DNA of 64,000 nt from Flavobacterium nackdongense (GTDB lineage Bacteria; Bacteroidota; Bacteroidia; Flavobacteriales; Flavobacteriaceae): the NCBI RefSeq assembly GCF_004355225.1, contig NZ_CP037933.1, positions 2,728,001 through 2,792,000 of the forward strand. Reading direction: 5' to 3'. Within the stretch, counting starts at the first letter, position 1, and each line of letters starts with the position of its first letter. Positions 50,710-58,494 of the stretch are shown here, piece by piece. The notes under the pieces were generated by a model. That model saw only the letters and a program-made list of their open reading frames with translations. It did no database searches and was not told where the DNA came from. The translations under genes and the position numbers were made by a program.

Positions 50710-53166
50710 ATGACTTTATCTATCTCAAATATCGAAAAAATTCTTCACGCCAAAAGGTTTGGAGACTATAACGGCTCTATCGAAACTATTTCCATCGACA
50801 GTCGTTCGTTGCAAAATAATAAAAACACCTTGTTTTTTGCGCTTGTTGGTCCCAATAATGACGCGCACATTTATATTGAAGCCTTAATTGACAAAGGCGT
50901 TCAAAACTTCGTAGTTTCCCATATTCCTGAACAATTAGCCAATAAAGCCACTTTTTTTGTGGTCGAAAATACTTTGGATGCCTTGCAACGCTATGCAGCC
51001 TACCATCGAAGCCTTTTTAAATTTCCTGTCATCGGACTAACGGGCAGCAACGGAAAAACCATCGTCAAAGAATGGTTGAATTTTCTTCTTAGTCCGGAAT
51101 TTAACATTATCCGCAGCCCAAAAAGTTACAATTCGCAAGTCGGCGTTCCATTATCAGTTCTAGCCATTAACGAAATGCACAATCTTGGCCTTTTTGAAGC
51201 TGGAATTTCGAAGATGAATGAAATGGAAAAACTAGAGGCCATCATTCAGCCAACCATTGGAATTCTGACCAATATTGGTTCGGCTCACGATGAAGGATTT
51301 GAAGATTTGGAGAAAAAAATCAAGGAAAAACTTCTACTTTTCCAACATTCCAAACTGCTGATCTATCAAAAAAATAAAAATATTGATTTAATTCTATCGT
51401 CATTTCCCCTTTTGGGGGTCAGAGTGCTTTTTTCTTGGAGTTTTGCCGATGAAACTGCCGATGTTTTTGTCAGCAAAAAAGCGATGGATGACAAAACTAT
51501 TTTACAAATTCGTACTGGTAAAGATCATTTCGAAATCCAAATTCCATTTCAAGACGAAGCTTCTATCGAAAATGCCGTAACTTGTTTGATGGTTTTGCTG
51601 AGTTTTAAATACGACCAGAAAACGATTCAAAACCGTATGGAATGGCTGTATCCTGTTGAAATGCGTTTGAAAGTCAAAAACGGAATCAACAACACTACAT
51701 TGATTGACGATAGTTATAGTTGCGATTTTCAGTCTCTCAAAATTGCCTTGGACTTTTTGGAAAGTCAAAAACAACACCAAACCAAAACCGTTATTCTTTC
51801 GGATATTTTTCAAAGTGGGTTGTCCAATCAAGAATTGTATGCCAAAGTTTCGCAGTTGATTACCTCCAACAAAATCCACCGGCTAATTGGTATAGGCGAA
51901 ACCATTTCGGAATTCAAAAGCCAATTTACCAATTGCATCACGTATCGAAATACCGCCGATTTCTTTCTGCATTTAAAGGAGTTGAATTTTGCTAATGAAA
52001 CCATTCTAATCAAAGGAGCGAGACATTTTCAATTTGAAGAAATCGTTGCCGCCTTAGAGGAGAAAACGCACGAAACGGTGCTGGAAGTCAACCTAAATTC
52101 CATTAGTCACAACTTGAGTTTTTTCAAATCGAAACTAAAACCAACGACTAAAATGATGGCGATGGTCAAAGCTTTTGGTTATGGCAGCGGTGGGTTCGAA
52201 ATAGCCAAACTACTGGAACATCACAAAGTAGATTATTTAGGAGTGGCTTTTGCCGATGAAGGAATTTCTTTGAAAAATGCTGGAATTACTTTGCCGATAA
52301 TGGTGCTAAATCCTGAAACCACTAGCTTTTCAGCGATAATTCAATATAATTTAGAACCTGAGATTTATAGCTTGAAAGGCTTGAACGCTTTCTTGCAAAT
52401 TGCCGAAAAACGAAAACTTAAACATTTTCCCATTCACATCAAACTCGATACGGGAATGCATCGATTGGGTTTTTCAGAGGAAAATCTAGAGGAATTAATC
52501 ACCGTTTTAAAAGGGAATAGTTTCGTGAGCGTAAAAAGTATTTTGTCGCATTTGGCCACAAGTGATGCTATCGAACATAAGGAATTTGCACATTCGCAGA
52601 TAGATTTATTCGAAAGGTTATCCTCAAAATTGATGATCGCATTAAATAGTAAACCCATACGCCATATCTTAAACACATCGGGGATTAGTAATTTCCCAGA
52701 AGGGCAATACGATATGGTTCGCCTTGGGATTGGGCTTTATGGCATATCTAATGATGCTGAAGAACAAAAATATTTGGAAAATGTAGGAACATTAAAATCG
52801 ATTATTTCACAAATCAGAACGATTCAAGCGGGTGAAAGTGTGGGTTACGGAAGAAGATTTCTTGCCGATAAACCCACAAAAATTGCCACAATTCCTATTG
52901 GTTATGCCGATGGAATTTCGAGACATTGGGGCAATGGGCTTGGTTTTGTTACGATTAATAAGCAACAAGCAACCATCGTGGGCAGCATTTGTATGGATAT
53001 GTTGATGGTAGATGTGACAAAAATCAATTGCAAAGAAGGAGATTCTGTCATTATTTTTGGTGAAAGCCCTAGTGTTTCCCTGATCGCGGAACAGTTGCGA
53101 ACCATTCCGTATGAAATTCTGACTAGTATTTCGCAAAGGGTGAAAAGAATTTTTTTCAGAGAATAA
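50710..53166 (+). CDS. Bifunctional MurF ligase / alanine racemase
   Basis: 818 residues, a fusion known from Bacteroidota. Residues 1-450 are MurF (adds D-Ala-D-Ala to the UDP-MurNAc-tripeptide): ATP loop GLTGSNGKT near 110-120, NSQVGVPLSVL, LFEAGISKMNEM. Residues about 455-818 are PLP-dependent alanine racemase: MAMVKAFGYGSG with the PLP Lys487, KLDTGMHRLGF, VRLGIGLYG, and GYGRRF with the catalytic Tyr713. Making D-Ala and using D-Ala-D-Ala in one polypeptide links two steps of wall synthesis. A CCCCTTTTGGGGG hairpin at 51406-51418 lies in frame in the MurF part. Confidence 0.96.
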   Translation: MTLSISNIEKILHAKRFGDYNGSIETISIDSRSLQNNKNTLFFALVGPNNDAHIYIEALIDKGVQNFVVSHIPEQLANKATFFVVENTLDALQRYAAYHRSLFKFPVIGLTGSNGKTIVKEWLNFLLSPEFNIIRSPKSYNSQVGVPLSVLAINEMHNLGLFEAGISKMNEMEKLEAIIQPTIGILTNIGSAHDEGFEDLEKKIKEKLLLFQHSKLLIYQKNKNIDLILSSFPLLGVRVLFSWSFADETADVFVSKKAMDDKTILQIRTGKDHFEIQIPFQDEASIENAVTCLMVLLSFKYDQKTIQNRMEWLYPVEMRLKVKNGINNTTLIDDSYSCDFQSLKIALDFLESQKQHQTKTVILSDIFQSGLSNQELYAKVSQLITSNKIHRLIGIGETISEFKSQFTNCITYRNTADFFLHLKELNFANETILIKGARHFQFEEIVAALEEKTHETVLEVNLNSISHNLSFFKSKLKPTTKMMAMVKAFGYGSGGFEIAKLLEHHKVDYLGVAFADEGISLKNAGITLPIMVLNPETTSFSAIIQYNLEPEIYSLKGLNAFLQIAEKRKLKHFPIHIKLDTGMHRLGFSEENLEELITVLKGNSFVSVKSILSHLATSDAIEHKEFAHSQIDLFERLSSKLMIALNSKPIRHILNTSGISNFPEGQYDMVRLGIGLYGISNDAEEQKYLENVGTLKSIISQIRTIQAGESVGYGRRFLADKPTKIATIPIGYADGISRHWGNGLGFVTINKQQATIVGSICMDMLMVDVTKINCKEGDSVIIFGESPSVSLIAEQLRTIPYEILTSISQRVKRIFFRE

Positions 53167-53176
53167 AAAAAAGTTT

Positions 53177-53184
53177 TATATTCG
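53177..53184 (+). promoter_or_regulatory. Near-consensus -7 element of mscL
   Basis: TATATTCG, one mismatch to TAnnTTTG, 33 bases before the ATG. Confidence 0.35.
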
Positions 53185-53217
53185 TAACTAGTTATTAACC
53201 AATAAACAAAAAAAATT

Positions 53218-53646
53218 ATGGGATTTGTTAGCGATTTTAAAGCCTTCTTGATGAAAGGCGAAATAGTAAACTTGGCAACAGCTGTTATTGTGGGTGGTGC
53301 TTTTGGGAAAATTGTAACCTCATTTACGAATGATGTGTTGATGCCGCCTATTGGCCTGCTTTTGGGGAAAGTCGATTTCAAAAATCTGAAAGTCGTTTTG
53401 CAAGATGCTGTGCCGGCGGTTATGGAAAATGGAGTTGAAAAAGCGCCCGCTGTGGCAGAAGTAGCTCTAAATTATGGTTCTTTTATTCAAACCATTTTTG
53501 ATTTTGTGATTATTGGCTTTTGTATTTTTATGGTTTTAAAGGCTTATGAAAAAACCAAAAAGAAAGAAGAAGAAGCTCCCGCAGCGCCTGCTGGTCCTAC
53601 TCAAGAAGAATTATTGACTCAAATTCGAGATTTGCTTAAAAAATAA
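53218..53646 (+). CDS. mscL: Large-conductance mechanosensitive channel
   Basis: 142 residues. Pentameric inner-membrane channel that opens on hypo-osmotic shock. N-terminal amphipathic helix and TM1: FVSDFKAFLMKGEIVNLATAVIVGGAFGKIVTSFTNDVLMPPIG; TM2 around FIQTIFDFVIIGFCIFMVLKAYE; C-terminal charged helix with KKKEEEAPAAP linker. Followed by a clean terminator. Confidence 0.96.
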   Translation: MGFVSDFKAFLMKGEIVNLATAVIVGGAFGKIVTSFTNDVLMPPIGLLLGKVDFKNLKVVLQDAVPAVMENGVEKAPAVAEVALNYGSFIQTIFDFVIIGFCIFMVLKAYEKTKKKEEEAPAAPAGPTQEELLTQIRDLLKK

Positions 53647-53674
53647 ATTTCCGCTACATTATATATTCTAATTA

Positions 53675-53706
53675 AACCATTCGCTGCGGCGAATGGTTCT
53701 TTTTTG
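53675..53706 (+). terminator. Terminator of mscL
   Basis: AACCATTCGC-TGCG-GCGAATGGTT, perfect 10-bp stem with a tetraloop, then CTTTTTTG. Confidence 0.9.
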
Positions 53707-53720
53707 TTACAAATGTAACA
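53705..53720. promoter_or_regulatory. Palindrome upstream of the asd promoter
   Basis: TGTTAC-AAAT-GTAACA, perfect 6-bp arms with a 4-base spacer, ending 24 bases before the -33 element of asd. Possible regulator binding site. Confidence 0.35.
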
Positions 53721-53744
53721 ATTTGTTATTTTTTGTGAGCGGGA

Positions 53745-53774
53745 TTGTTTGTGTTTTATTATTTCTTACTTTTG
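53745..53774 (+). promoter_or_regulatory. Promoter of asd
   Basis: TTG (53745-53747), 19-nt spacer, TACTTTTG (53767-53774), 35 bases before ATG 53810. It excludes the upstream in-frame ATG at 53693. Confidence 0.6.
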
Positions 53775-53809
53775 TCACTCGAAATAAAATAAAATTTAAA
53801 CACAATACT

Positions 53810-54799
53810 ATGAAACTTGCAGTTGTAGGAGCCACAGGAATGGTTGGCGAAATAATGTTAAAAGTAATCGAAGAAACAAATTTTCCTTACACCGAATTAA
53901 TTCTTGTTGCTTCAGAAAAATCAGTTGGGAAAATAATCGAATTCAAAGGACAAAAGCACACTGTTGTAGGTTTACAAACTGCAGTCGATATGAAAGCTGA
54001 TATTGCCGTTTTTTCGGCTGGAGGTCAAACTTCGTTAGATTGGGCGCCAAAATTTGCTGCTGCCGGGACAACCGTTATAGACAATTCATCGGCTTGGAGA
54101 ATGGACCCAACCAAAAAACTAATCGTGCCTGAAATCAATGCCAACGAACTAACAAAGGAAGATAAAATCATTGCTAATCCGAATTGCTCTACGATTCAAA
54201 TGGTTTTGGCTTTGGCTCCATTACATAAAAAATACAACATCAAACGTGTGGTAGTTTCAACCTACCAATCTATAACTGGAACGGGTGTAAAAGCGGTACA
54301 ACAATTCGAAAATGAATGTGCAGGAATTGAAGGTGATATGGTGTACAAATACAAAATCAACCGCAACTGTATTCCACAATGCGATAGTTTTGAAGCCAAT
54401 GGTTACACCAAAGAAGAGATGAAACTCTCGAATGAAACCAAAAAAATATTGGGAGATACTACTGTTGCAGTAACAGCAACCGCTGTTCGTGTACCAGTGG
54501 TGGGCGGACATAGTGAAGCTGTTAATGTGCAGTTCAGCAATGATTTTGATGTGAATGAAGTGAGAACTATTTTGAGTCAAACCCAAGGTATAGTGGTTCA
54601 GGACAATTTAGATACGTTTACCTATCCGATGCCACGATATTCTGAAGGAAAAAATGATGTTTTTGTAGGTAGAATTCGTCGTGACGAAAGTCAAGCCAAC
54701 ACATTAAATATGTGGATTGTAGCCGATAACTTAAGAAAAGGAGCTGCAACAAACACCATTCAAATTGCACAATATTTGGTAGCACATAATTTGGTGTAA
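53810..54799 (+). CDS. asd: Aspartate-semialdehyde dehydrogenase
   Basis: 329 residues from ATG 53810. NADPH-dependent reduction of aspartyl phosphate, the branch point to Lys/DAP, Thr and Met. MKLAVVGATGMVGEIML is the Rossmann start, NPNCSTIQMV holds the catalytic Cys126, GTGVKAVQQFENE is the substrate loop, and RVPVVGGHSEAVNVQF has the catalytic His. DAP supply connects it to the nearby murF-alr. Strong terminator follows. Confidence 0.96.
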   Translation: MKLAVVGATGMVGEIMLKVIEETNFPYTELILVASEKSVGKIIEFKGQKHTVVGLQTAVDMKADIAVFSAGGQTSLDWAPKFAAAGTTVIDNSSAWRMDPTKKLIVPEINANELTKEDKIIANPNCSTIQMVLALAPLHKKYNIKRVVVSTYQSITGTGVKAVQQFENECAGIEGDMVYKYKINRNCIPQCDSFEANGYTKEEMKLSNETKKILGDTTVAVTATAVRVPVVGGHSEAVNVQFSNDFDVNEVRTILSQTQGIVVQDNLDTFTYPMPRYSEGKNDVFVGRIRRDESQANTLNMWIVADNLRKGAATNTIQIAQYLVAHNLV

Positions 54800-54816
54800 T
54801 ACTTTTTACTGTTTTT

Positions 54817-54861
54817 AAAATCCGATTGACTTTAAAATTGTTAAAGTGAATCGGATTTTTT
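54817..54861 (+). terminator. Terminator of asd
   Basis: AAAATCCGATTGACTTTAA (54817-54835) pairs with TTAAAGTGAATCGGATTTT (54841-54859) around a 5-nt loop, followed by T. Confidence 0.88.
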
Positions 54862-54873
54862 ATTTGCAATTTC

Positions 54874-54881
54874 TATATTTG
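54874..54881 (+). promoter_or_regulatory. Putative -7 element of the Cys/His-rich protein and TonB receptor
   Basis: TATATTTG, only 6 bases before ATG 54888, so the transcript would be nearly leaderless. No -33 TTG at standard spacing. Confidence 0.45.
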
Positions 54882-54887
54882 CAGCAA

Positions 54888-55238
54888 ATGAAAAAACAAT
54901 TTGTCATAGCAAATGCTTTCTTAACAGTTGCGGTATTGTTCTCGATGCTGTTTCAATTTGTGCATAGTTATGGACATTTGGCGAAACAACTTTCCGAAAA
55001 AGAATGCCACCACAAATATACCTCAAGTCAAGAAATCACGCATCAACACCACGCATTTGACTATTGTTTTGTATGCCATTTTTCTGTAAGCAGCTTTGTC
55101 GCTTCGGAAACACCGCATTTTCAATTCCAAAAAACCACTTTGGCCACGGAATATTCTTTTTTCAAATCCAAAGAAATAACCCAACGCTTCAAAGGAAGTC
55201 TTTTTGCGCTTCGTGCTCCCCCAACTTTTATTGTATAA
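54888..55238 (+). CDS. Small Cys/His-rich membrane-anchored protein, DUF2946-like
   Basis: 116 residues from ATG 54888. A membrane/signal segment (MKKQFVIANAFLTVAVLFSML) is followed by a metal-binding-looking stretch: HSYGHL, KECHHKYTS, THQHHAFDYCFVCHF (CxxC flanked by His), and a C terminus LFALRAPPTFIV. The order anchor - His/CxxC - RAPP resembles DUF2946 proteins found beside copper or zinc TonB receptors in Proteobacteria; the assignment is by analogy. A TonB receptor follows after 65 bases. Likely periplasmic metal binder or sensor. An in-frame ATG at 54846 lies inside the asd terminator and is rejected. Confidence 0.72.
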   Translation: MKKQFVIANAFLTVAVLFSMLFQFVHSYGHLAKQLSEKECHHKYTSSQEITHQHHAFDYCFVCHFSVSSFVASETPHFQFQKTTLATEYSFFKSKEITQRFKGSLFALRAPPTFIV

Positions 55239-55303
55239 ATTATTCTGGTGCAAAGACATACTTGTTTTTGTGCATTTCGTATTTAACAATAAAATAATTT
55301 CAA

Positions 55304-57523
55304 ATGAAAAAAATTATAATAGCCCTAATTCTGGGGTTTACGGCTATAGTCTCCGGCCAAAATTCGGTTTCAGGAAAAATAACTGACACAAATAATCAAC
55401 CAATAATAGGTGTTTCTGTTTATGCACCCGAACTGCAAAAAGGAACAATGACCAATGAGAACGGTAAATATACCTTATCAAACATACCCCTTGGAACTGT
55501 AAAACTAACTTTTGTATTCATTGGATTTGCAACTCAAAACAAAACGATTAATGTTCAACAAAAAGAAACGGTACTCGATATTTCACTAGAAGAAACTGAA
55601 TTCCAGATAGATGAAATAATTGTCTCGACCGCTTTCAATAAAATTCAATCACAAAATGTAGTTAAAGTAGAACATGCAACAATTAAAGAATTACAAAAAA
55701 AAGGAACAGCTACTTTAATTGAAAGTTTAGCCACAATTCCGGGTGTTTCGCAAGTTTCTACGGGAACTTCAATCGGCAAACCTGTAATTCGTGGTTTGAG
55801 CGGTAACCGTGTTTTGGTCTATTCGCAAGGAGTTCGAATCGAAAATCAGCAATTTGGTGACGAGCACGGATTGGGATTAAACGATGCCGGAATCGAAAGT
55901 GTCGAGATCATCAAAGGCCCTGCCTCTTTGCTCTATGGATCAGATGCTTTGGGTGGTGTTTTGTATTTCAACCCTGAAAAATTTGCAAATTCAGGCACAT
56001 TCAAAACGGATTTTAGTCAAAAATTTTTCACCAACACTTTGGGAAGCAATTCCTCTTTAGGGCTGAAAACTTCAACCGAAAACTGGAAATTTTTGGCACG
56101 TGGAACCTACAACACGCATTCCGATTATAAAATTGCAGAAGGAGATCGAGTAACCAATACTCGTTATAATGAAACCGATTTCAAAACTGGAATTGGTTAC
56201 AGCAATTCTAAATTTTCAAGTGTTTTTCGGTACAATTATAATGATTTAGATTTAGGAATTCCTGAAGAAGGAATCGCTGAACAAACCACGAGCAAAACAA
56301 CGGAATATCCCAAACAATGGGTTTTCAATCATTTGTTAAGTTTGAACACTATTGTCTTTTTCAAAAAATCAAAACTAGATATTGATTTGGGTTATATTGC
56401 CAATGATAGGAGTGAATTCGAAGACAGTGAAGTCGCAGTTTTGCAAATGAATCTGAAAACTTTCAATTACGATGCAAAGTACTATTTACCAAAATTTGGG
56501 AAGTTTGAATCCATTATTGGAATACAAGGAATGAGTCAAAACAATAAAAATTCTGGCGAAGAATACTTGATTCCTGATGCAACTACCAATGATTTTGGAA
56601 TTTTTGGAACTGGAAATTACGAATGGAAATCCAATGTGATTCAAGCAGGATTGCGTTTCGATAATAGACAAATTTCAACTACAGCCCACGGAATTTCGGG
56701 CGAGGAAGGGTCTTTTGAAGCCCTCGCTAAGTCATTTGATAGTTTCAATGCCTCTTTGGGATACAAAACCAATATTACTAAAGATTTTATTTTACGGCTT
56801 AACGTAGCATCAGGATTTAGAGCACCTAATTTGGCTGAACTAACTTCAAACGGTGTTCACGAAGGAACCAATCGGTATGAAGTTGGAAATTCTGATTTGA
56901 AAACGGAACAAAATGTGCAAACCGACCTGAATTTAGAATACAAAAGCAGTCATTTTGAATTTTTTGCAAATGGGTTTTATAATCACATTAACAATTATAT
57001 TTATACTTCGCCGGCAGGAGAAATCATAGATAATAATGCCGTTTTCGAATATATTCAAAATGACGCGAAACTATTTGGCGGCGAAATCGGATTGCATTTT
57101 CATCCGCATCCATTAGATTGGTTGCATTACGAAACCAGTTTTCAAACCGTTACTGGCAAAAAACAATCCCGAAGTCTCGGGAGTGATTATTTGCCTTTAA
57201 TTCCTGCCAATAATTGGAACAACACAATTAGAACTGAGTTTACTATAAAAAAATGGTTGGAAGATGGCTATGCGACTTTGAATGTTTCAAGCACGTTCAA
57301 TCAAGACAATGTAAGCGGATTCGAGACCAAATCGAATGGTTATACACTTATAAACCTTGGTCTAGGCGGAAAAATCAGGTTGGGAAAAACCGCATTTGAT
57401 ATTAATGTAAATGGCAATAATTTGCTTGACAAAATTTACATTGCCCATTTATCTCGATTCAAAACGGATGGTATTCCGAATATGGGACGAAATGTAGTTT
57501 TGGGATTGAATTTTAATATTTAA
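55304..57523 (+). CDS. TonB-dependent receptor, probable metal uptake
   Basis: 739 residues. Signal MKKIIIALILGFTAIVSGQ, a carboxypeptidase-regulatory-like domain (about 20-95: VSGKITDTNNQPIIGVSVYAP), a plug (about 110-215: LIESLATIPGVSQVSTGTSIGKPVIRGLSGNRVLVYSQGVRIENQQFGDEHG) and a barrel ending NMGRNVVLGLNFNI. The plug wording (GDEHG, GPASLLYGSDALGGVLYF) is that of zinc/copper-type receptors such as ZnuD relatives. With the Cys/His-rich partner upstream, divalent metal uptake is the best guess; the substrate is inference. Confidence 0.85.
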   Translation: MKKIIIALILGFTAIVSGQNSVSGKITDTNNQPIIGVSVYAPELQKGTMTNENGKYTLSNIPLGTVKLTFVFIGFATQNKTINVQQKETVLDISLEETEFQIDEIIVSTAFNKIQSQNVVKVEHATIKELQKKGTATLIESLATIPGVSQVSTGTSIGKPVIRGLSGNRVLVYSQGVRIENQQFGDEHGLGLNDAGIESVEIIKGPASLLYGSDALGGVLYFNPEKFANSGTFKTDFSQKFFTNTLGSNSSLGLKTSTENWKFLARGTYNTHSDYKIAEGDRVTNTRYNETDFKTGIGYSNSKFSSVFRYNYNDLDLGIPEEGIAEQTTSKTTEYPKQWVFNHLLSLNTIVFFKKSKLDIDLGYIANDRSEFEDSEVAVLQMNLKTFNYDAKYYLPKFGKFESIIGIQGMSQNNKNSGEEYLIPDATTNDFGIFGTGNYEWKSNVIQAGLRFDNRQISTTAHGISGEEGSFEALAKSFDSFNASLGYKTNITKDFILRLNVASGFRAPNLAELTSNGVHEGTNRYEVGNSDLKTEQNVQTDLNLEYKSSHFEFFANGFYNHINNYIYTSPAGEIIDNNAVFEYIQNDAKLFGGEIGLHFHPHPLDWLHYETSFQTVTGKKQSRSLGSDYLPLIPANNWNNTIRTEFTIKKWLEDGYATLNVSSTFNQDNVSGFETKSNGYTLINLGLGGKIRLGKTAFDINVNGNNLLDKIYIAHLSRFKTDGIPNMGRNVVLGLNFNI

Positions 57524-57595
57524 AAGAAAAACTTCAGTTCTAACCCGCATTAGTTAAAAAGAAATTTAATTGGTTTTCCTTATAAATTATAGTAG

Positions 57596-57623
57596 TTGAA
57601 TTGTAAAAAAATCAATATATTTG
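57596..57623 (+). promoter_or_regulatory. Promoter of the small outer-membrane protein gene
   Basis: TTG (57596-57598), 17-nt spacer, TATATTTG (57616-57623), 26 bases before the ATG. Confidence 0.55.
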
Positions 57624-57649
57624 TGTACAACCTTTTAATTTAAAATCAT

Positions 57650-58087
57650 ATGAAAAAAACTGCATTATTATTTGTTTTTGCATTGTTGCTGAATTTTGCA
57701 ACTGTTTTTGGACAAGCGCGAAAAGAGTTAAACTTCGGTTTAATTGGAGCTAATTATGAATTTCCTGTTCATAAGGATATCACCCTTGCGTTGGGCGCAG
57801 GGACAAATTTGGATTTAGATTGGATTAATCTCGGATTGAAAGGAAATTATTATTTTGATAATCTTTTCGGCATTTCTGACGATGCTTGGGATGTATATGG
57901 AGGTTTAAATGCGGGATATTCTATATACAACGGCGACGAAAATGGTAAAGATGAAAGCGATATTAATCTTGGGCTTCAGATTGGAGGACGCTATTTTTGG
58001 AATGACAAATGGGGTGTCTATTTAGAACTCGCGGGAGGAAATGCTTCTGGGTTTTCCCCGGGAATTGGATTGACAGTGAAATTATAA
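57650..58087 (+). CDS. Small outer-membrane beta-barrel protein
   Basis: 145 residues. Signal MKKTALLFVFALLLNFATVFGQ, then alternating strands consistent with an eight-stranded barrel (ELNFGLIGANYEFPV, ITLALGAGTNLDLDWINLGLKGNYYF, WDVYGGLNAGYSIY, INLGLQIGGRYFWNDKWGVYLELAGG, SPGIGLTVKL). Function unknown. Monocistronic; last core gene before the mannan operon. Confidence 0.82.
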   Translation: MKKTALLFVFALLLNFATVFGQARKELNFGLIGANYEFPVHKDITLALGAGTNLDLDWINLGLKGNYYFDNLFGISDDAWDVYGGLNAGYSIYNGDENGKDESDINLGLQIGGRYFWNDKWGVYLELAGGNASGFSPGIGLTVKL

Positions 58088-58130
58088 CAACTGCAAAAAA
58101 CCATAAAAAATGCCTGAAAGAATTTTAGAC

Positions 58131-58204
58131 TGAACCCAAAAGTTTGGACAAATTTATAATTAATTTTGATAATAATGAGCTCGATATTTAATCGGGCTCA
58201 TTTT
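58131..58204. mobile_element. Possible remnant end of an IS3-family element
   Basis: TGAACCCAAAAGTTTGGACA (58131-58150) resembles the terminal inverted repeat wording of IS3-family elements in Flavobacteriaceae, and an ATGAGC/GCTCAT hairpin with T tract (58175-58204) follows, as commonly found near such ends. No transposase frame and no second terminal repeat are visible. Recognition is from memory. Confidence 0.35.
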
Positions 58205-58205
58205 G
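58175..58205 (+). terminator. Hairpin terminator after the small barrel gene
   Basis: ATGAGCTCGAT (58175-58185) pairs with ATCGGGCTCAT (58191-58201) with one T-G pair, then TTTTG. It could terminate the barrel gene or belong to the IS remnant. Confidence 0.6.
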
Positions 58206-58494
58206 TTTAAATTAGACTTACTTCCGATTTAGTGGCTACTGGAATATGTTATTATACTTTATAAAAACGCACTATTCATTGTGTTTGGATAAATTATTTA
58301 AGTACAAATAAGTGATAGCAGATTTTTGTTCGAATACAAATATTTTTTACTACAAATTTAAATTTGTCTTGCCTAAATCATCTTTGCCTGATTAATAGTT
58401 TGGATGCATAGGAAATCGTCGTGGAGTTTATTTTTTAGTAGAAGGTTTTACGGATGAAAGAACCAATCGACATATTGTAAACGCTGCATTTGAT

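Larger units (their letters stand above)
58088..58494. other. Intergenic region between barrel gene and mannan operon
   Basis: 407 bases. It contains an IS3-like end sequence and hairpin (58131-58204), a very AT-rich stretch (about 58205-58390), and from 58399 an open frame translating FGCIGNRRGVYFLVEGFTDE and on through RTNRHIVNAAFDLN, which lacks a start codon and runs into the antisense of the epimerase gene. I read it as relic DNA. Confidence 0.45.

Noticed and set aside
58399..58494. Start of a genuine rightward gene (GVYFLVEGFTDE frame)
   Set aside because: No start codon, preceded by stops, and runs antisense into the well-supported epimerase gene; kept only as a possible relic.
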